64,000 nt of DNA from NCBI RefSeq assembly GCF_900199205.1, contig NZ_OBMJ01000001.1, positions 5,263,001-5,327,000 on the forward strand, written 5' to 3'. Under the pieces are notes generated by a model that did not search any database, was not told the DNA's origin, and saw only the letters and a program-made list of their open reading frames with translations. How positions within the stretch are numbered: position 1 is the first letter of the stretch; every line of letters starts with the position of its first letter. The stretch comes from Streptomyces sp. 1331.2. GTDB taxonomy: Bacteria > Actinomycetota > Actinomycetes > Streptomycetales > Streptomycetaceae. The position numbers and the translations under genes are program-made. Of the stretch, positions 25,530 through 33,723 are shown in pieces.

Positions 25530-26105
25530 GTGGGAGTCAGCCTCAGCAAGGGCGGCAACGTCTCGCTCACCAAGGAGGCCCCTGGGCTCACGGCCGTGGT
25601 CGTCGGCCTGGGCTGGGACGTCCGGACCACCACCGGGACCGACTTCGACCTGGACGCCAGCGCACTGCTCTGCAACGCCCAGGGCAAGGTCGCCTCGGAC
25701 GGCAACTTCGTGTTCTTCAACAACCTGAAGAGCCCGGACGGCTCCGTCGAGCACACCGGCGACAACCGCACCGGTGAGGGCGAGGGCGACGACGAGGCGA
25801 TCAAGGTCAACCTGGCGGGCGTCCCGGTCGACGTGGAGAAGATCGTCTTCCCGGTGTCGATCTACGACGCCGAGAACCGCGGCCAGAACTTCGGCCAGGT
25901 GCGCAACGCGTTCATCCGCGTGGTGAACCAGGCGGACAACACCGAGCTGGCCCGCTACGACCTCTCCGAGGACGCCTCCACCGAGACCGCGATGGTCTTC
26001 GGCGAGCTGTACCGCAACGGCGTCGAGTGGAAGTTCCGCGCCATCGGCCAGGGCTACGCCTCCGGACTGCGCGGCATCGCGCAGGACTTCGGCGTCAACG
26101 TCTGA
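25530..26105 (+). CDS. TerD family stress protein (copy 1)
   Basis: A 191-residue TerD domain protein, a calcium-binding beta-sandwich linked to tellurite resistance, phage and envelope stress. Hallmarks: VSLSKGGNVSLTKE at the N terminus, VGLGWD, DLDASALL near 40, SVEHTGDN.TGEGEGDDE (acidic Ca2+ loop) and the C-terminal WKFRAIGQGYASGL. GTG 25530 lies four bases after GGAGGA. The next gene is a second TerD about 75% alike by eye, but an 18-bp hairpin lies between them. TerD proteins are thought to work with membrane TerC, encoded 1 kb downstream. Confidence 0.93.
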   Translation: MGVSLSKGGNVSLTKEAPGLTAVVVGLGWDVRTTTGTDFDLDASALLCNAQGKVASDGNFVFFNNLKSPDGSVEHTGDNRTGEGEGDDEAIKVNLAGVPVDVEKIVFPVSIYDAENRGQNFGQVRNAFIRVVNQADNTELARYDLSEDASTETAMVFGELYRNGVEWKFRAIGQGYASGLRGIAQDFGVNV

Positions 26106-26177
26106 GCCGTCGTCGGCTCTCGCCGGCGTCCTGCGGCGCTCGTCGGCACTCGGTGGCGCGGGCTTCGCGCCGTCCTC

Positions 26178-26218
26178 CCGGGGCGGCCCCGGACCTCCAC
26201 GGTCCGGGGCCGCCCCGG
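26178..26218 (+). terminator. Hairpin terminator after terD1
   Basis: 18-bp perfect stem with loop TCCAC, 72 bases after the stop. Confidence 0.8.
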
Positions 26219-26362
26219 TTCCGTCCGACCCGCTGCCGCGCCGTTCCGCCGCGCTGCGAGGATGTGAGTTCAGGAAGTTCAGCCGGCCAGAACGGGCCGG
26301 CCGGGGTCGCGGGGGACTAAACCTGTAAGGCGCCCCGGGAGAAGCAAGGGAGGAAGAACGTC

Positions 26363-26941
26363 ATGGTGGTCACGCTCGCCAAGGGCGGCAACGTCTCGCT
26401 CACCAAGGCCGCGCCGAACCTGACGCAGGTCCAGATCGGTCTCGGCTGGTCCGCCCGTTCGACCACGGGCGCCCCGTTCGACCTCGACGCGAGCGCCCTG
26501 CTCTGCGGTGGCGGGCGAGTGCTCGGCGACGAGTACTTCGTCTTCTACAACAACCTCAAGAGCCCCGAGGGTTCGGTGGAGCACCAGGGCGACAACCTCA
26601 CCGGCGGCGACGACACGGGTGACGACGAGGTCGTCCTGGTCAACCTGGACCTCGTCCCGGTGCAGGCCGACAAGGTGGTCTTCGCGGTCTCGATCTACGA
26701 GGCCGAGGCGCGGCTGCAGAACTTCGGGCAGGTGCGCAACGCCTACATCCGGGTCGTCAACTCGGTCGACGGCCAGGAGATCGCCCGTTACGACCTGTCC
26801 GAGGACGCGTCCGGCGAGACCGCGATGATCTTCGGCGAGCTGTACCGCTACGCGGGCGAGTGGAAGTTCCGTGCGGTGGGCCAGGGGTACGCCTCCGGCC
26901 TGCGCGGCATCGCGCTCGACTTCGGCGTGAACGTACAGTAA
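26363..26941 (+). CDS. TerD family stress protein (copy 2)
   Basis: A 192-residue TerD paralogue. It shares KGGNVSLTK, LGW, DLDASALLC, NNLKSP.GSVEH.GDN, the acidic loop DDTGDDE and WKFRAVGQGYASGLRGIA with copy 1; the end DFGVNV is also shared. ATG 26363 follows GGGAGG. Both copies keep the Ca2+-binding acidic residues, so neither looks degenerate. It probably came from tandem duplication of copy 1 and stands directly before terC. Confidence 0.93.
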   Translation: MVVTLAKGGNVSLTKAAPNLTQVQIGLGWSARSTTGAPFDLDASALLCGGGRVLGDEYFVFYNNLKSPEGSVEHQGDNLTGGDDTGDDEVVLVNLDLVPVQADKVVFAVSIYEAEARLQNFGQVRNAYIRVVNSVDGQEIARYDLSEDASGETAMIFGELYRYAGEWKFRAVGQGYASGLRGIALDFGVNVQ

Positions 26942-27012
26942 GGGCGGAAATCGGACCATCGGACCAATCGCACCCGACCCGATCATGAGAACAGAGGGCA
27001 GTGCGGGGGTGA

Positions 27013-27037
27013 CCTGACCGGGCCGGGCCCGGTCAGG
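27013..27037. promoter_or_regulatory. 12-bp inverted repeat between terD2 and terC
   Basis: CCTGACCGGGCC-G-GGCCCGGTCAGG, 72 bases after terD2 and 60 before terC. With a one-base centre it may be an operator rather than a terminator; both are possible. Confidence 0.45.
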
Positions 27038-27097
27038 GGCGTCTCGGGGACGAGGCCGCCCCCGGCACGGCCTGAACCCGAAAGGTAGCCAACTCCC

Positions 27098-28192
27098 GTG
27101 TTCCTCCGCACATTCGGCTGGTCGTTCGCGATCACAGCCATCGGACTGGCCGCGGCCGGACTGCTCTGGGGAGCCCAAGGCTTCGGCATCGTGCTGATCC
27201 TCTCCATCCTGGAGATCTCCCTGTCGTTCGACAACGCGGTGGTCAACGCCACGGTGTTGAAGCGGATGAACCCGTACTGGCAGAAGATCTTCCTGACCGT
27301 CGGCGTGCTCATCGCCGTCTTCGGCATGCGCCTGGTCTTCCCGCTGCTGGTCGTCGGCCTCACCGCGAAGCTCAGCCCGGCGACGGTCATCGACCTCGCC
27401 CTGCACACCGACAAGACCCACAACGGCCTCACCTACGGCCAGTACCTGGAGGCGGCCAACCCGGCCATCGCGGCCTTCGGCGGCATCTTCCTGCTCATGA
27501 TCTTCCTGGACTTCGTGTTCGAGGAGAAGGAGCACAACTGGCTGGGCTGGCTGGAACGCCCGCTGGAGAAGGTCGGCAAGCTGGACGCTCTGTCCACCGT
27601 CGTGGCCCTGGTCGCGCTGGTGCTGGCCTCCCACTTCTTCGCCGCCGAGCACGCCGAAACCGTTCTGCTCGCCGGTGTCCTCGGCCTGATCACCTACCTC
27701 GCCGTCAGCGGCCTCTCCTCGATCTTCGAGTCGGGCCTGGAGGAGGAGGCCGAGCGCGAGGAGGAGGCGGAGAAGTCCGGCAAGTCGGTCGTCCAGGTCG
27801 CCGGCAAGGCCGCGTTCTTCCTGTTCCTCTACCTGGAGGTCCTGGACGCGTCGTTCTCCTTCGACGGCGTGGTCGGCGCGTTCGCCATCTCCAGCGACAT
27901 CTTCCAGATCACCCTGGGCCTCGGCATCGGCGCCATGTACATCCGCTCGCTGACCGTCTTCCTGGTCCGCAAGGGCACCCTGGACGACTACGTCTACCTG
28001 GAGCACGGCGCGCACTACGCGATCGGTGCGCTGGCGGTGATCCTGCTGGTCGGGATCGAGTACCACATCCCGGAGATCGTCACCGGGCTGATCGGCGTCG
28101 CCTTCATCGGGCTGGCGCTCGGCTCGTCGATCCTGCGCAACCGGCGCGAGGGCGCGGAGGAGCAGGCGGAGTTGGTGAGCAGCGGCAAGTAG
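27098..28192 (+). CDS. TerC-like integral membrane protein (DUF475 type)
   Basis: A 364-residue membrane protein of the TerC/LysE-like superfamily with about nine hydrophobic segments. The two signature membrane motifs are SFDNAVVNA (Asp45) and SFSFDGVVGAF in the second half; these acidic residues are thought to handle metal ions. An acidic loop (EEEAEREEEAEK, about 210-222) separates the halves. TerC proteins export or sense metals (Mn2+ in Bacillus homologues) and partner with TerD. GTG 27098 with AAAGG upstream. A strong hairpin follows. Confidence 0.92.
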   Translation: MFLRTFGWSFAITAIGLAAAGLLWGAQGFGIVLILSILEISLSFDNAVVNATVLKRMNPYWQKIFLTVGVLIAVFGMRLVFPLLVVGLTAKLSPATVIDLALHTDKTHNGLTYGQYLEAANPAIAAFGGIFLLMIFLDFVFEEKEHNWLGWLERPLEKVGKLDALSTVVALVALVLASHFFAAEHAETVLLAGVLGLITYLAVSGLSSIFESGLEEEAEREEEAEKSGKSVVQVAGKAAFFLFLYLEVLDASFSFDGVVGAFAISSDIFQITLGLGIGAMYIRSLTVFLVRKGTLDDYVYLEHGAHYAIGALAVILLVGIEYHIPEIVTGLIGVAFIGLALGSSILRNRREGAEEQAELVSSGK

Positions 28193-28224
28193 CCGGCTGG
28201 GCACAGCCCGGCTCTCGGGCACGT

Positions 28225-28263
28225 GAAACGGCCGCCTCCGGGTTTCCCGGGGGCGGCCGTTTC
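28225..28263 (+). terminator. Hairpin terminator after terC
   Basis: 18-bp stem with one wobble and a TTT loop, 32 bases after the stop. Confidence 0.85.
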
Positions 28264-28331
28264 GTGGTTCGGGCGGTGGTGCAGTGGTGGTGCGGTGCGG
28301 TGGCGTGGTGGTGCGGTGCTGGGCGCCTCGG

Positions 28332-29465
28332 TCAGCCGAGCTGCTGCTCGATCGCGCGCAGCTTGCGCTCCAGCGAGTCCAGCTTCGGCATCGACAGGGT
28401 GTCGTCGTCGGCCGTCAGGTCGACGGTCGAGCTGCGGTGCGACGAGCCGGAGAGGGAGGAGGAGTAGGAAGAGCCGGTGCCGGAGCCGGAGAGCGAGGAG
28501 GAGTAGGAGGGGGAGACGGCGGCGCGGGGGCGGCGGCCGGCATCCAGGGCGGCGGGCTCCAGCGAGGGGGTCGAGGGGGAGGCGTCGGACCCCGCGGCTA
28601 GAGCAGGCTCCGTAGCGCTCGGGCCGTCTCCGGCGGCCGTGAGGGCGGGCACCTGGCGGCCGCCGCGGCCCCGGGACAGCATGCCGCCGCCCTGGCGGGA
28701 GATGGCCTTCAGCTCGGCACGCTCGCGGCGGTCGGCCGTACGGGCGCGGGCCTTGGCGTCCAGCTTCGCCTGGCGCTCCTCGCGCACCTCCTCGACCGCC
28801 TCGTCCAGGCTGCGGACGTTCTCCAGCAGCATCAGCGACCAGGCCGCGTAGGTCTCGCGGGGGGCGCGCAGCCAGCGGACGATGCGGATCTGCGGCAGCG
28901 GGCGGGGCACCAGGCCCTGCTCGCGCAGCGCGGCCTTGCGGGTCTGCTTCAGCGCGCGGTCGAACAGGATCGCCGCCGAGATCGACATGCCGGAGAAGAA
29001 CTGCGGGGCGCCGTCGTGCGAGACGCCGCGCGGGGCGTGCACCCAGTTGAACCAGGCCGAGGCGACCGCGAACACCCAGACCAGCAGGCGCGAGCCGAGC
29101 GCCGCGTCACCGTGGCTGGCCTCGCGCACGGCGAGCACCGAGCAGAACATCGCGGCGCCGTCCAGACCGAACGGGACGAGGTACTCCCAGCCGCCGGACA
29201 GGCCCAGGTTCTCCTTGCCGAAGCCGACCAGGCCGTGGAAGGACAGCGCGGCGGCGACACCGGCGCAGCAGAACAGCAGCGTGTACGAGGAGATGCCGTA
29301 GATCATCTCCTTGCGGCGGCGGCGCTCCTCGCTGCGCTCCCAGGAGTCGCCGGACTCCACCTTCTTCGAGCTCTTGAATCGCAGCGTCGCCATCAGGACG
29401 GCAACGAACAGCAGGGCTGCGCCGCCGACGACGGTCCAGACCAGCTGTATGGAGGTCAGGTTCAT
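28332..29465 (-). CDS. DUF2637 membrane protein with coiled-coil/Ser-rich C-terminal tail
   Basis: A 377-residue protein. Hydrophobic segments at about 8-28, 60-80, 92-115 and 122-140 form the DUF2637 membrane domain found in actinobacteria, often in plasmid or mobile-element contexts. After about 230 comes a basic/acidic helical stretch, then a low-complexity tail with two SYSSSLSGS repeats (about 325-350), and a final short coiled coil ending in ERKLRAIEQQLG. Function unknown. It is on the strand opposite the ter genes on either side; a related gene sits at the ter locus of S. coelicolor as I recall it. Confidence 0.75.
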   Translation of the reverse strand: MNLTSIQLVWTVVGGAALLFVAVLMATLRFKSSKKVESGDSWERSEERRRRKEMIYGISSYTLLFCCAGVAAALSFHGLVGFGKENLGLSGGWEYLVPFGLDGAAMFCSVLAVREASHGDAALGSRLLVWVFAVASAWFNWVHAPRGVSHDGAPQFFSGMSISAAILFDRALKQTRKAALREQGLVPRPLPQIRIVRWLRAPRETYAAWSLMLLENVRSLDEAVEEVREERQAKLDAKARARTADRRERAELKAISRQGGGMLSRGRGGRQVPALTAAGDGPSATEPALAAGSDASPSTPSLEPAALDAGRRPRAAVSPSYSSSLSGSGTGSSYSSSLSGSSHRSSTVDLTADDDTLSMPKLDSLERKLRAIEQQLG

Positions 29466-29941
29466 TGCGGGTCGGGCCTCGGGTTTCCGCAGGGGACAGG
29501 TTCACAGTGCGACACAGGCGATCAGGTCCCGCCGTACGGGCTCCGCCTGACGGTTCGTTCGTCGCCGCACGACGTGCCTGCCGCGCCCGGGCGGGGGCGG
29601 ACGGGACACCTGTGCGGCTAGACGATATCGCGTCCGAAGGGGCGGCATGTTACGGGAGGTCGGCTTGCTCCCGCCAATCGACTCGCCGGTCGGTCGTCGG
29701 TCGGTCCTCGGTCGGTCGACGGTCGCCCGGCGGTTGTTCGTCGGTCGCCGGTGGTTCGCTGACGGTTCGGCGCTGGTTCGCTGTCGGCTCGCTGCTGATT
29801 CGTGGCGCGGATGACCGGCGGGCGGCCGGGCGGGGTAGAGGAGGGGGAGGACGGGGTATCCGGCGGCCGGGCGGATGCCCGATCATTGGTCGGCGGGCCG
29901 TCAGATCACCTGGCGGGAGCAGGGGGAGGGGAGAGGACGGG
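29466..29941. other. 476-base divergent gap between the DUF2637 gene and the TerA-like gene
   Basis: No gene is supported. The middle part (29680-29815) is a T/G/C low-complexity stretch of degenerate TCGGTCGG units. The end carries G-rich ribosome-site sequence for the TerA-like gene. Confidence 0.6.
29680..29815. repeat. Degenerate TCGGTCGG/GGTTCGCTG repeats
   Basis: Imperfect short units, first GGTCGGTCGTC-like and then GGTTCGCTG-like, in the gap before the TerA-like gene. They look like decayed simple repeats. Confidence 0.6.
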
Positions 29942-30676
29942 ATGGTCTCGATCTGGGAGTACCTGCGCGGGGAGAGGAGCTACACCTTCGACAACCCGGG
30001 CGGTCAGCACAAGGTCATACTCACCAAGTCGGCCCCGCAGCACGCGATCACCGGGGCGGCCGCCACCACCGGCTACCTCTACGTCAACCTGCACTGGTCG
30101 ATGCGCCCGGGCGCCTCCCGGCCGAGCACCCGCGATACGGTCAAGCGGTTCTTCAGCCCGCGGATCCTCAGCCCGCGGGAGCCGGACTCGGCGCAGAACA
30201 GCGAACCGCTGAACGTCGACCTCGACCTGGCCTGCATGTACGAGCTCTCCGACGGCTCCACCGGCGTCGTGCAGCCGCTCGGCGGCCTGTTCGGCGACCT
30301 CCAGAACCCGCCGTACGTCAAGCTCAGCGGCGACGACCAGTACGGGGCGCCCTCGGGCGAGACCATGTACGTCAACCTGGAGAAGAAGGACAAGTTCAAG
30401 CGGCTGCTGATCTTCGTCTACATCTACGACGGCACGCCGGCCTTCGAGCAGTCGCAGGCGGTCGTGACGATCGTGCCGCAGACCGGGCCGCGGATCGAGA
30501 TCAAGCTGGAGGAACGGGCCCGGGCGGCGCGCTCCTGCGCGGTGGTGCTGATCGAGAACGCGGGGGACAACCAGCTGACGGTGCGGCGCGAGGTGCGGTA
30601 CGTCAACGGGTTCCAGTCGGACATCGACCGGCTGTACGGGTTCGGGATGCAGTGGCAGCGGGGGTACAAGGGGTAG
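29942..30676 (+). CDS. TerA-like tellurite resistance/stress protein
   Basis: A 244-residue protein resembling TerA (COG4110), a double TerD-like beta-sandwich protein. Seen: ILTKSAP near 30, LNVDLDLACMYELSDGS, the GDLQNPPYVKLSGDD loop with acidic residues and RLLIFVYIYDG. It lacks the classic KGGNVSL start of TerD. ATG 29942 follows a GGGAGGGGAGAGG stretch. It faces away from the DUF2637 gene and converges on the tailed TerD gene. TerA proteins act with TerD and TerC at the membrane in the Ter stress complex. Confidence 0.8.
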   Translation: MVSIWEYLRGERSYTFDNPGGQHKVILTKSAPQHAITGAAATTGYLYVNLHWSMRPGASRPSTRDTVKRFFSPRILSPREPDSAQNSEPLNVDLDLACMYELSDGSTGVVQPLGGLFGDLQNPPYVKLSGDDQYGAPSGETMYVNLEKKDKFKRLLIFVYIYDGTPAFEQSQAVVTIVPQTGPRIEIKLEERARAARSCAVVLIENAGDNQLTVRREVRYVNGFQSDIDRLYGFGMQWQRGYKG

Positions 30677-30720
30677 CCGGGCGGGGCAGCGAGTGGCCGG
30701 CCCCGGGCGGCGGGGCCGGC

Positions 30721-30799
30721 CGGGGCCGTTTCGGTGGAGACGTTTCGGTGGGGCCGTTTCGGGTGGAGCCGCTTCGGGCGGAGCCGTCCTTGTTGGGGC
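30721..30799. repeat. Degenerate 15-16-base tandem repeat (CCGTTTCGGTGGAG)
   Basis: About five imperfect units between the convergent TerA-like and tailed TerD genes. Confidence 0.7.
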
Positions 30800-30803
30800 C
30801 GGG

Positions 30804-32051
30804 TCAGCGGGGCTGGAACTGGGGGCCCTGCGGGGGCAGGGCGAACTGCTCGCCGGTGGCCGGCGCCGGGGGCTGGGCCGTCGGCGGCTGCGGCGGGACG
30901 GGCGGCTGCTGGCCGGTGCCGGGCTGCGGGTAGCCGTAGCCGCCCGGGTGCGGCTGCGCCGGGACGGCGTGGTTCGGCTGGGGGTAGCCGTAGCCGGTGC
31001 CGGGTTGCTGCTGCGGATACGGCTGGGTGGGCTGCGGGTAGCCGTAACCGGTCCCGGGCTGCTGCTGCGGGTAGCCGTACCCCGTGCCGGGCTGCTGGGG
31101 GTAGCCGTAGCCGGTGCCCGGCGGGTGGCCGGGCTGGTGCGCCGGCTGGTGGCCCGGCGGCGGGGTGGGCGGGGCCGGGGGGACGGTCGGGGGCGCGGTG
31201 GGCGGCGGGGGTGTCGCCGGGGCGGCCGGTGCGGCGTTGCTCGGGGCGCCCGTCGGGGCGGCCGTCGGCGCGCCCGTGGTGGCGGCGACCGGGGCGGGGG
31301 CGGCCGGGGCCTGGGGTTGCGGGACGGCCGGGGCCAGGGTGAAGGTGCCGGGCTCGGGGGTGGTCGGGCGAGGGGCCGGCATCGGGGTGCTGCGCGGGTC
31401 GACCGCACCGGTGGGGGCGGCGCTGGAGGCGGGCGCCGGGGTCTGGGCCTGTCCCTGGGCCTGTCCCCGAGACTGGGCCTGGGCCGCGTCGGTGCCCTCG
31501 GCCGCGTCGTCGACGGTGATGCCGAAGTCGGTGGCCAGGCCGATCAACCCGGAGGTGTAGCCCTGGCCGACCGCCCGGAACTTCCAGGACCCGGCCCGGC
31601 GGTACAGCTCGCCCGCGACCATGGCGGTGACGTTCTCGGCGTCGCTGATCGCGAACTCGGCGAGTGCGGGCGCGGATTCACCGGCCGCGGCGTCGAACAG
31701 CAGCAGCCGCAGGCCCGGCACCGTGCGGAAGGACCCGCCCTCGGAGGAGCCGGCCAGCACCACGCGGTCCACCTCGGCGGGCAGCTTGCCCAGCTCGACC
31801 TCGACGGTGTCGATGATCTCGGCGCCGCCGGAGGCCTGCTGCTTGGGCAGGTGGCGGACCAGCCCGGATGGGTGGCGGGGTTGGTTGTAGAAGACGAAGT
31901 CGGCGTCCGAACGGACCTTGCCGTTGGCGCCGAGCAGCAGCGCGGACGCGTCCACGTCCGGCGCACCGGGCGCGGCGCTCCAGCGCAGCACGGCGCGGAC
32001 CGCCGCCGCCGGCAGTGCGATGTTGGCGCCCTTGGCCATCACGTGCGTCAT
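30804..32051 (-). CDS. TerD protein with a 230-residue Pro/Gln/Gly/Tyr-rich tail
   Basis: A 415-residue protein. Residues 1-182 are a divergent TerD domain: KGANIALPAAAVRAVLRWS, PDVDASALLL, the GELYRRAGSWKFRAVGQGY block. It lacks the acidic GDDE loop of the two short TerDs, so calcium binding may be weaker. Residues 183-415 are low complexity: Ala/Gln/Pro first, then five GYGYPQ units (four of them GTGYGYPQ at 312, 322, 333, 351 and one at about 371). Such tails are disordered and prone to phase separation or wall association. ATG 32051 (MTHVMAKG) is the usual family start. It diverges from the HpcH-like gene. Confidence 0.88.
   Translation of the reverse strand: MTHVMAKGANIALPAAAVRAVLRWSAAPGAPDVDASALLLGANGKVRSDADFVFYNQPRHPSGLVRHLPKQQASGGAEIIDTVEVELGKLPAEVDRVVLAGSSEGGSFRTVPGLRLLLFDAAAGESAPALAEFAISDAENVTAMVAGELYRRAGSWKFRAVGQGYTSGLIGLATDFGITVDDAAEGTDAAQAQSRGQAQGQAQTPAPASSAAPTGAVDPRSTPMPAPRPTTPEPGTFTLAPAVPQPQAPAAPAPVAATTGAPTAAPTGAPSNAAPAAPATPPPPTAPPTVPPAPPTPPPGHQPAHQPGHPPGTGYGYPQQPGTGYGYPQQQPGTGYGYPQPTQPYPQQQPGTGYGYPQPNHAVPAQPHPGGYGYPQPGTGQQPPVPPQPPTAQPPAPATGEQFALPPQGPQFQPR
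30927..31118 (-). repeat. GTGYGYPQ-coding tandem repeat
   Basis: Five in-frame copies of a unit of about 30-60 bases coding GYGYPQ with PGT before most copies; the reading frame is kept in all. Confidence 0.85.
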
Positions 32052-32389
32052 AGCCGACCATCCTGCCTGTTCGCCACCCCTTCGGACAACGTGACCGGAG
32101 CGGCCCGCGCCGGGTCGGACTTTGCCAAGACTTGCGCTTTTCGGGGTTTGTCGCCCCCGAGTCCATGATCGTCCAAGTGGACCGGGATGTTCCGGGAGTT
32201 CAGTGCCGGGGAACCGGGAACGGCTTGATCCCGTCCTTACGATGGGCGGTCGAGAGGCCCCGGGGTTCGGCGGAGGGACGGATCCGCCGCTGGCGGTCCG
32301 GGGAACCATGGAGCCCGGTCGGCCGGTTGACCAGGGTGTCGTCGCCGGCAACGGGCCGGGGGCCGGCCCACTTCCTGGAGGAGAGCACC
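32052..32389. other. 338-base divergent promoter region of the tailed TerD and HpcH-like genes
   Basis: No gene is supported. Two GGAAC boxes (32210-32214 and 32217-32221) precede CGTCC at 32232, a layout that loosely resembles Streptomyces ECF-sigma promoters, but the spacing is not exact. The tailed TerD promoter side has a TTGGCA hexamer on the minus strand near 32125. Confidence 0.35.
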
Positions 32390-33595
32390 ATGCGCCATTT
32401 CGGCCACCTCGCCGAGGACGTACGCGGCCGGCTCTTCCTGGAGCAGCCGCGTGCGTTCACCGCGCAGAGCGAGCCCGAGGTGCTCGCCACCGCGCTCGGC
32501 GGCACCCTCTACAGTCCCGCCACCAGGCCCGCGCTGGCCGCCGACATCCGCAAACAGGCTGCTCGGGGCGTGGTGTCGATGGTGCTCTGCCTGGAGGACG
32601 CGATCGCCGACCACGAGGTCGACGCCGGGGAGCGCAACCTGGTCGAGCAGCTGAACGACCTGGTCAAGGATTTCACCGACTGCACACAGAGTCACCCACT
32701 GCTCTTCATCAGAGTCCGAGCTGCCGCTCAGATCCCCGACCTGGCCGAGCGGCTCGGTCCGGCCGTCGAACTGCTCAGCGGGTTCGTGCTGCCCAAGTTC
32801 ACCCCGGAGAACGGTGGCGGGTACCTGGCCGCGCTCGCCGCAGCCGAGGCCGCGACCGGGCGGCGGCTGTTCGCCATGCCCGTCCTGGAGTCACCCGAAC
32901 TCGCCCACCTGGAGACCCGGCGCGACCGGCTCTTCGCCATCGCCGACCTGCTCGCCGAACACCGGGAACGGGTGCTGGCCGTCCGGCTCGGCGTCACCGA
33001 CCTCTGCTCCGCGTACGGACTCCGGCGCTCGCCCGACCTCACCGCGTACGACGTCGCGCTGGTCGCCGGGGTGATCGGGGACGTGGTGAACGTGCTCGGC
33101 CGGGCCGACGGCACCGGGTACACCGTCACCGGGCCGGTCTGGGAGTACTTCCCGGTGCAGGAGCGGATGTTCAAGCCGCAGCTGCGCCGCACCCCGTTCA
33201 CCGAGGGCTCGTTCACCGCCCCCGGGACGACCCGCACCTCCGGCGAGGAGGTCCGCCGGCGGATCATCGAGCACGACCTGGACGGGCTGATCCGGGAGGT
33301 CGAACTCGACCGGGCCAACGGCCTGCTCGGCAAGACCTGCATCCACCCCAGCCACGTGCCCGCGGTGCACGCCCTCTCCGTGGTCACGCACGAGGAGTAC
33401 TGCGACGCCCGCGACATCCTCCGGCAGGAGCAGGACGGCGGCGGAGTACTGCGCTCGGCGTACACCAACAAGATGAACGAGGCCCGGCCGCACCGGGCCT
33501 GGGCGGAACGGATACTGCTGCGGGCGCAGGTCTTCGGCGTCGCCCGGGAGGACGTGAGCTTCGCGGAGCTGCTGTCGGCCTGCCTGTGCGGCTGA
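32390..33595 (+). CDS. HpcH/HpaI (CitE-like) aldolase/lyase of the Ter module
   Basis: A 401-residue protein of the HpcH/HpaI aldolase-citrate lyase beta superfamily (TIM barrel, Mg2+-dependent C-C lyase acting on CoA or keto acids). Seen: GTLYSPATRP, VSMVLCLEDAIADHEVD (metal-ligand region), LLFIRVRAA, FVLPKF, FAMPVLESPEL, GLLGKTCIHPSHV. ATG 32390 follows GGAGGAG six bases away. It heads an operon with the phosphoribosyltransferase fusion and the HAD gene; comparative genomics of Ter systems (Anantharaman, Iyer and Aravind) groups these families in a predicted pathway to a nucleoside-like metabolite. The actual substrate is unknown. Confidence 0.85.
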   Translation: MRHFGHLAEDVRGRLFLEQPRAFTAQSEPEVLATALGGTLYSPATRPALAADIRKQAARGVVSMVLCLEDAIADHEVDAGERNLVEQLNDLVKDFTDCTQSHPLLFIRVRAAAQIPDLAERLGPAVELLSGFVLPKFTPENGGGYLAALAAAEAATGRRLFAMPVLESPELAHLETRRDRLFAIADLLAEHRERVLAVRLGVTDLCSAYGLRRSPDLTAYDVALVAGVIGDVVNVLGRADGTGYTVTGPVWEYFPVQERMFKPQLRRTPFTEGSFTAPGTTRTSGEEVRRRIIEHDLDGLIREVELDRANGLLGKTCIHPSHVPAVHALSVVTHEEYCDARDILRQEQDGGGVLRSAYTNKMNEARPHRAWAERILLRAQVFGVAREDVSFAELLSACLCG

Positions 33596-33634
33596 TCTCG
33601 TGAGACGGACATGACGAACGCACCAACGCACCAC

Positions 33635-33713
33635 CGAAGGCCGCCGTACCGCCGAAGGCCGCCGTACCGCCGAAGGCCGCCGTACCGCCGAAGGCCATCG
33701 CACCACCGAAGGC
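33635..33713. repeat. 18-bp tandem repeat in the gap before the phosphoribosyltransferase gene
   Basis: Three identical units of CGAAGGCCGCCGTACCGC, a variant fourth and a partial fifth. They fill most of the 128-base gap and end just before the ribosome site. Confidence 0.9.
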
Positions 33714-33723
33714 AGGACCAGCA

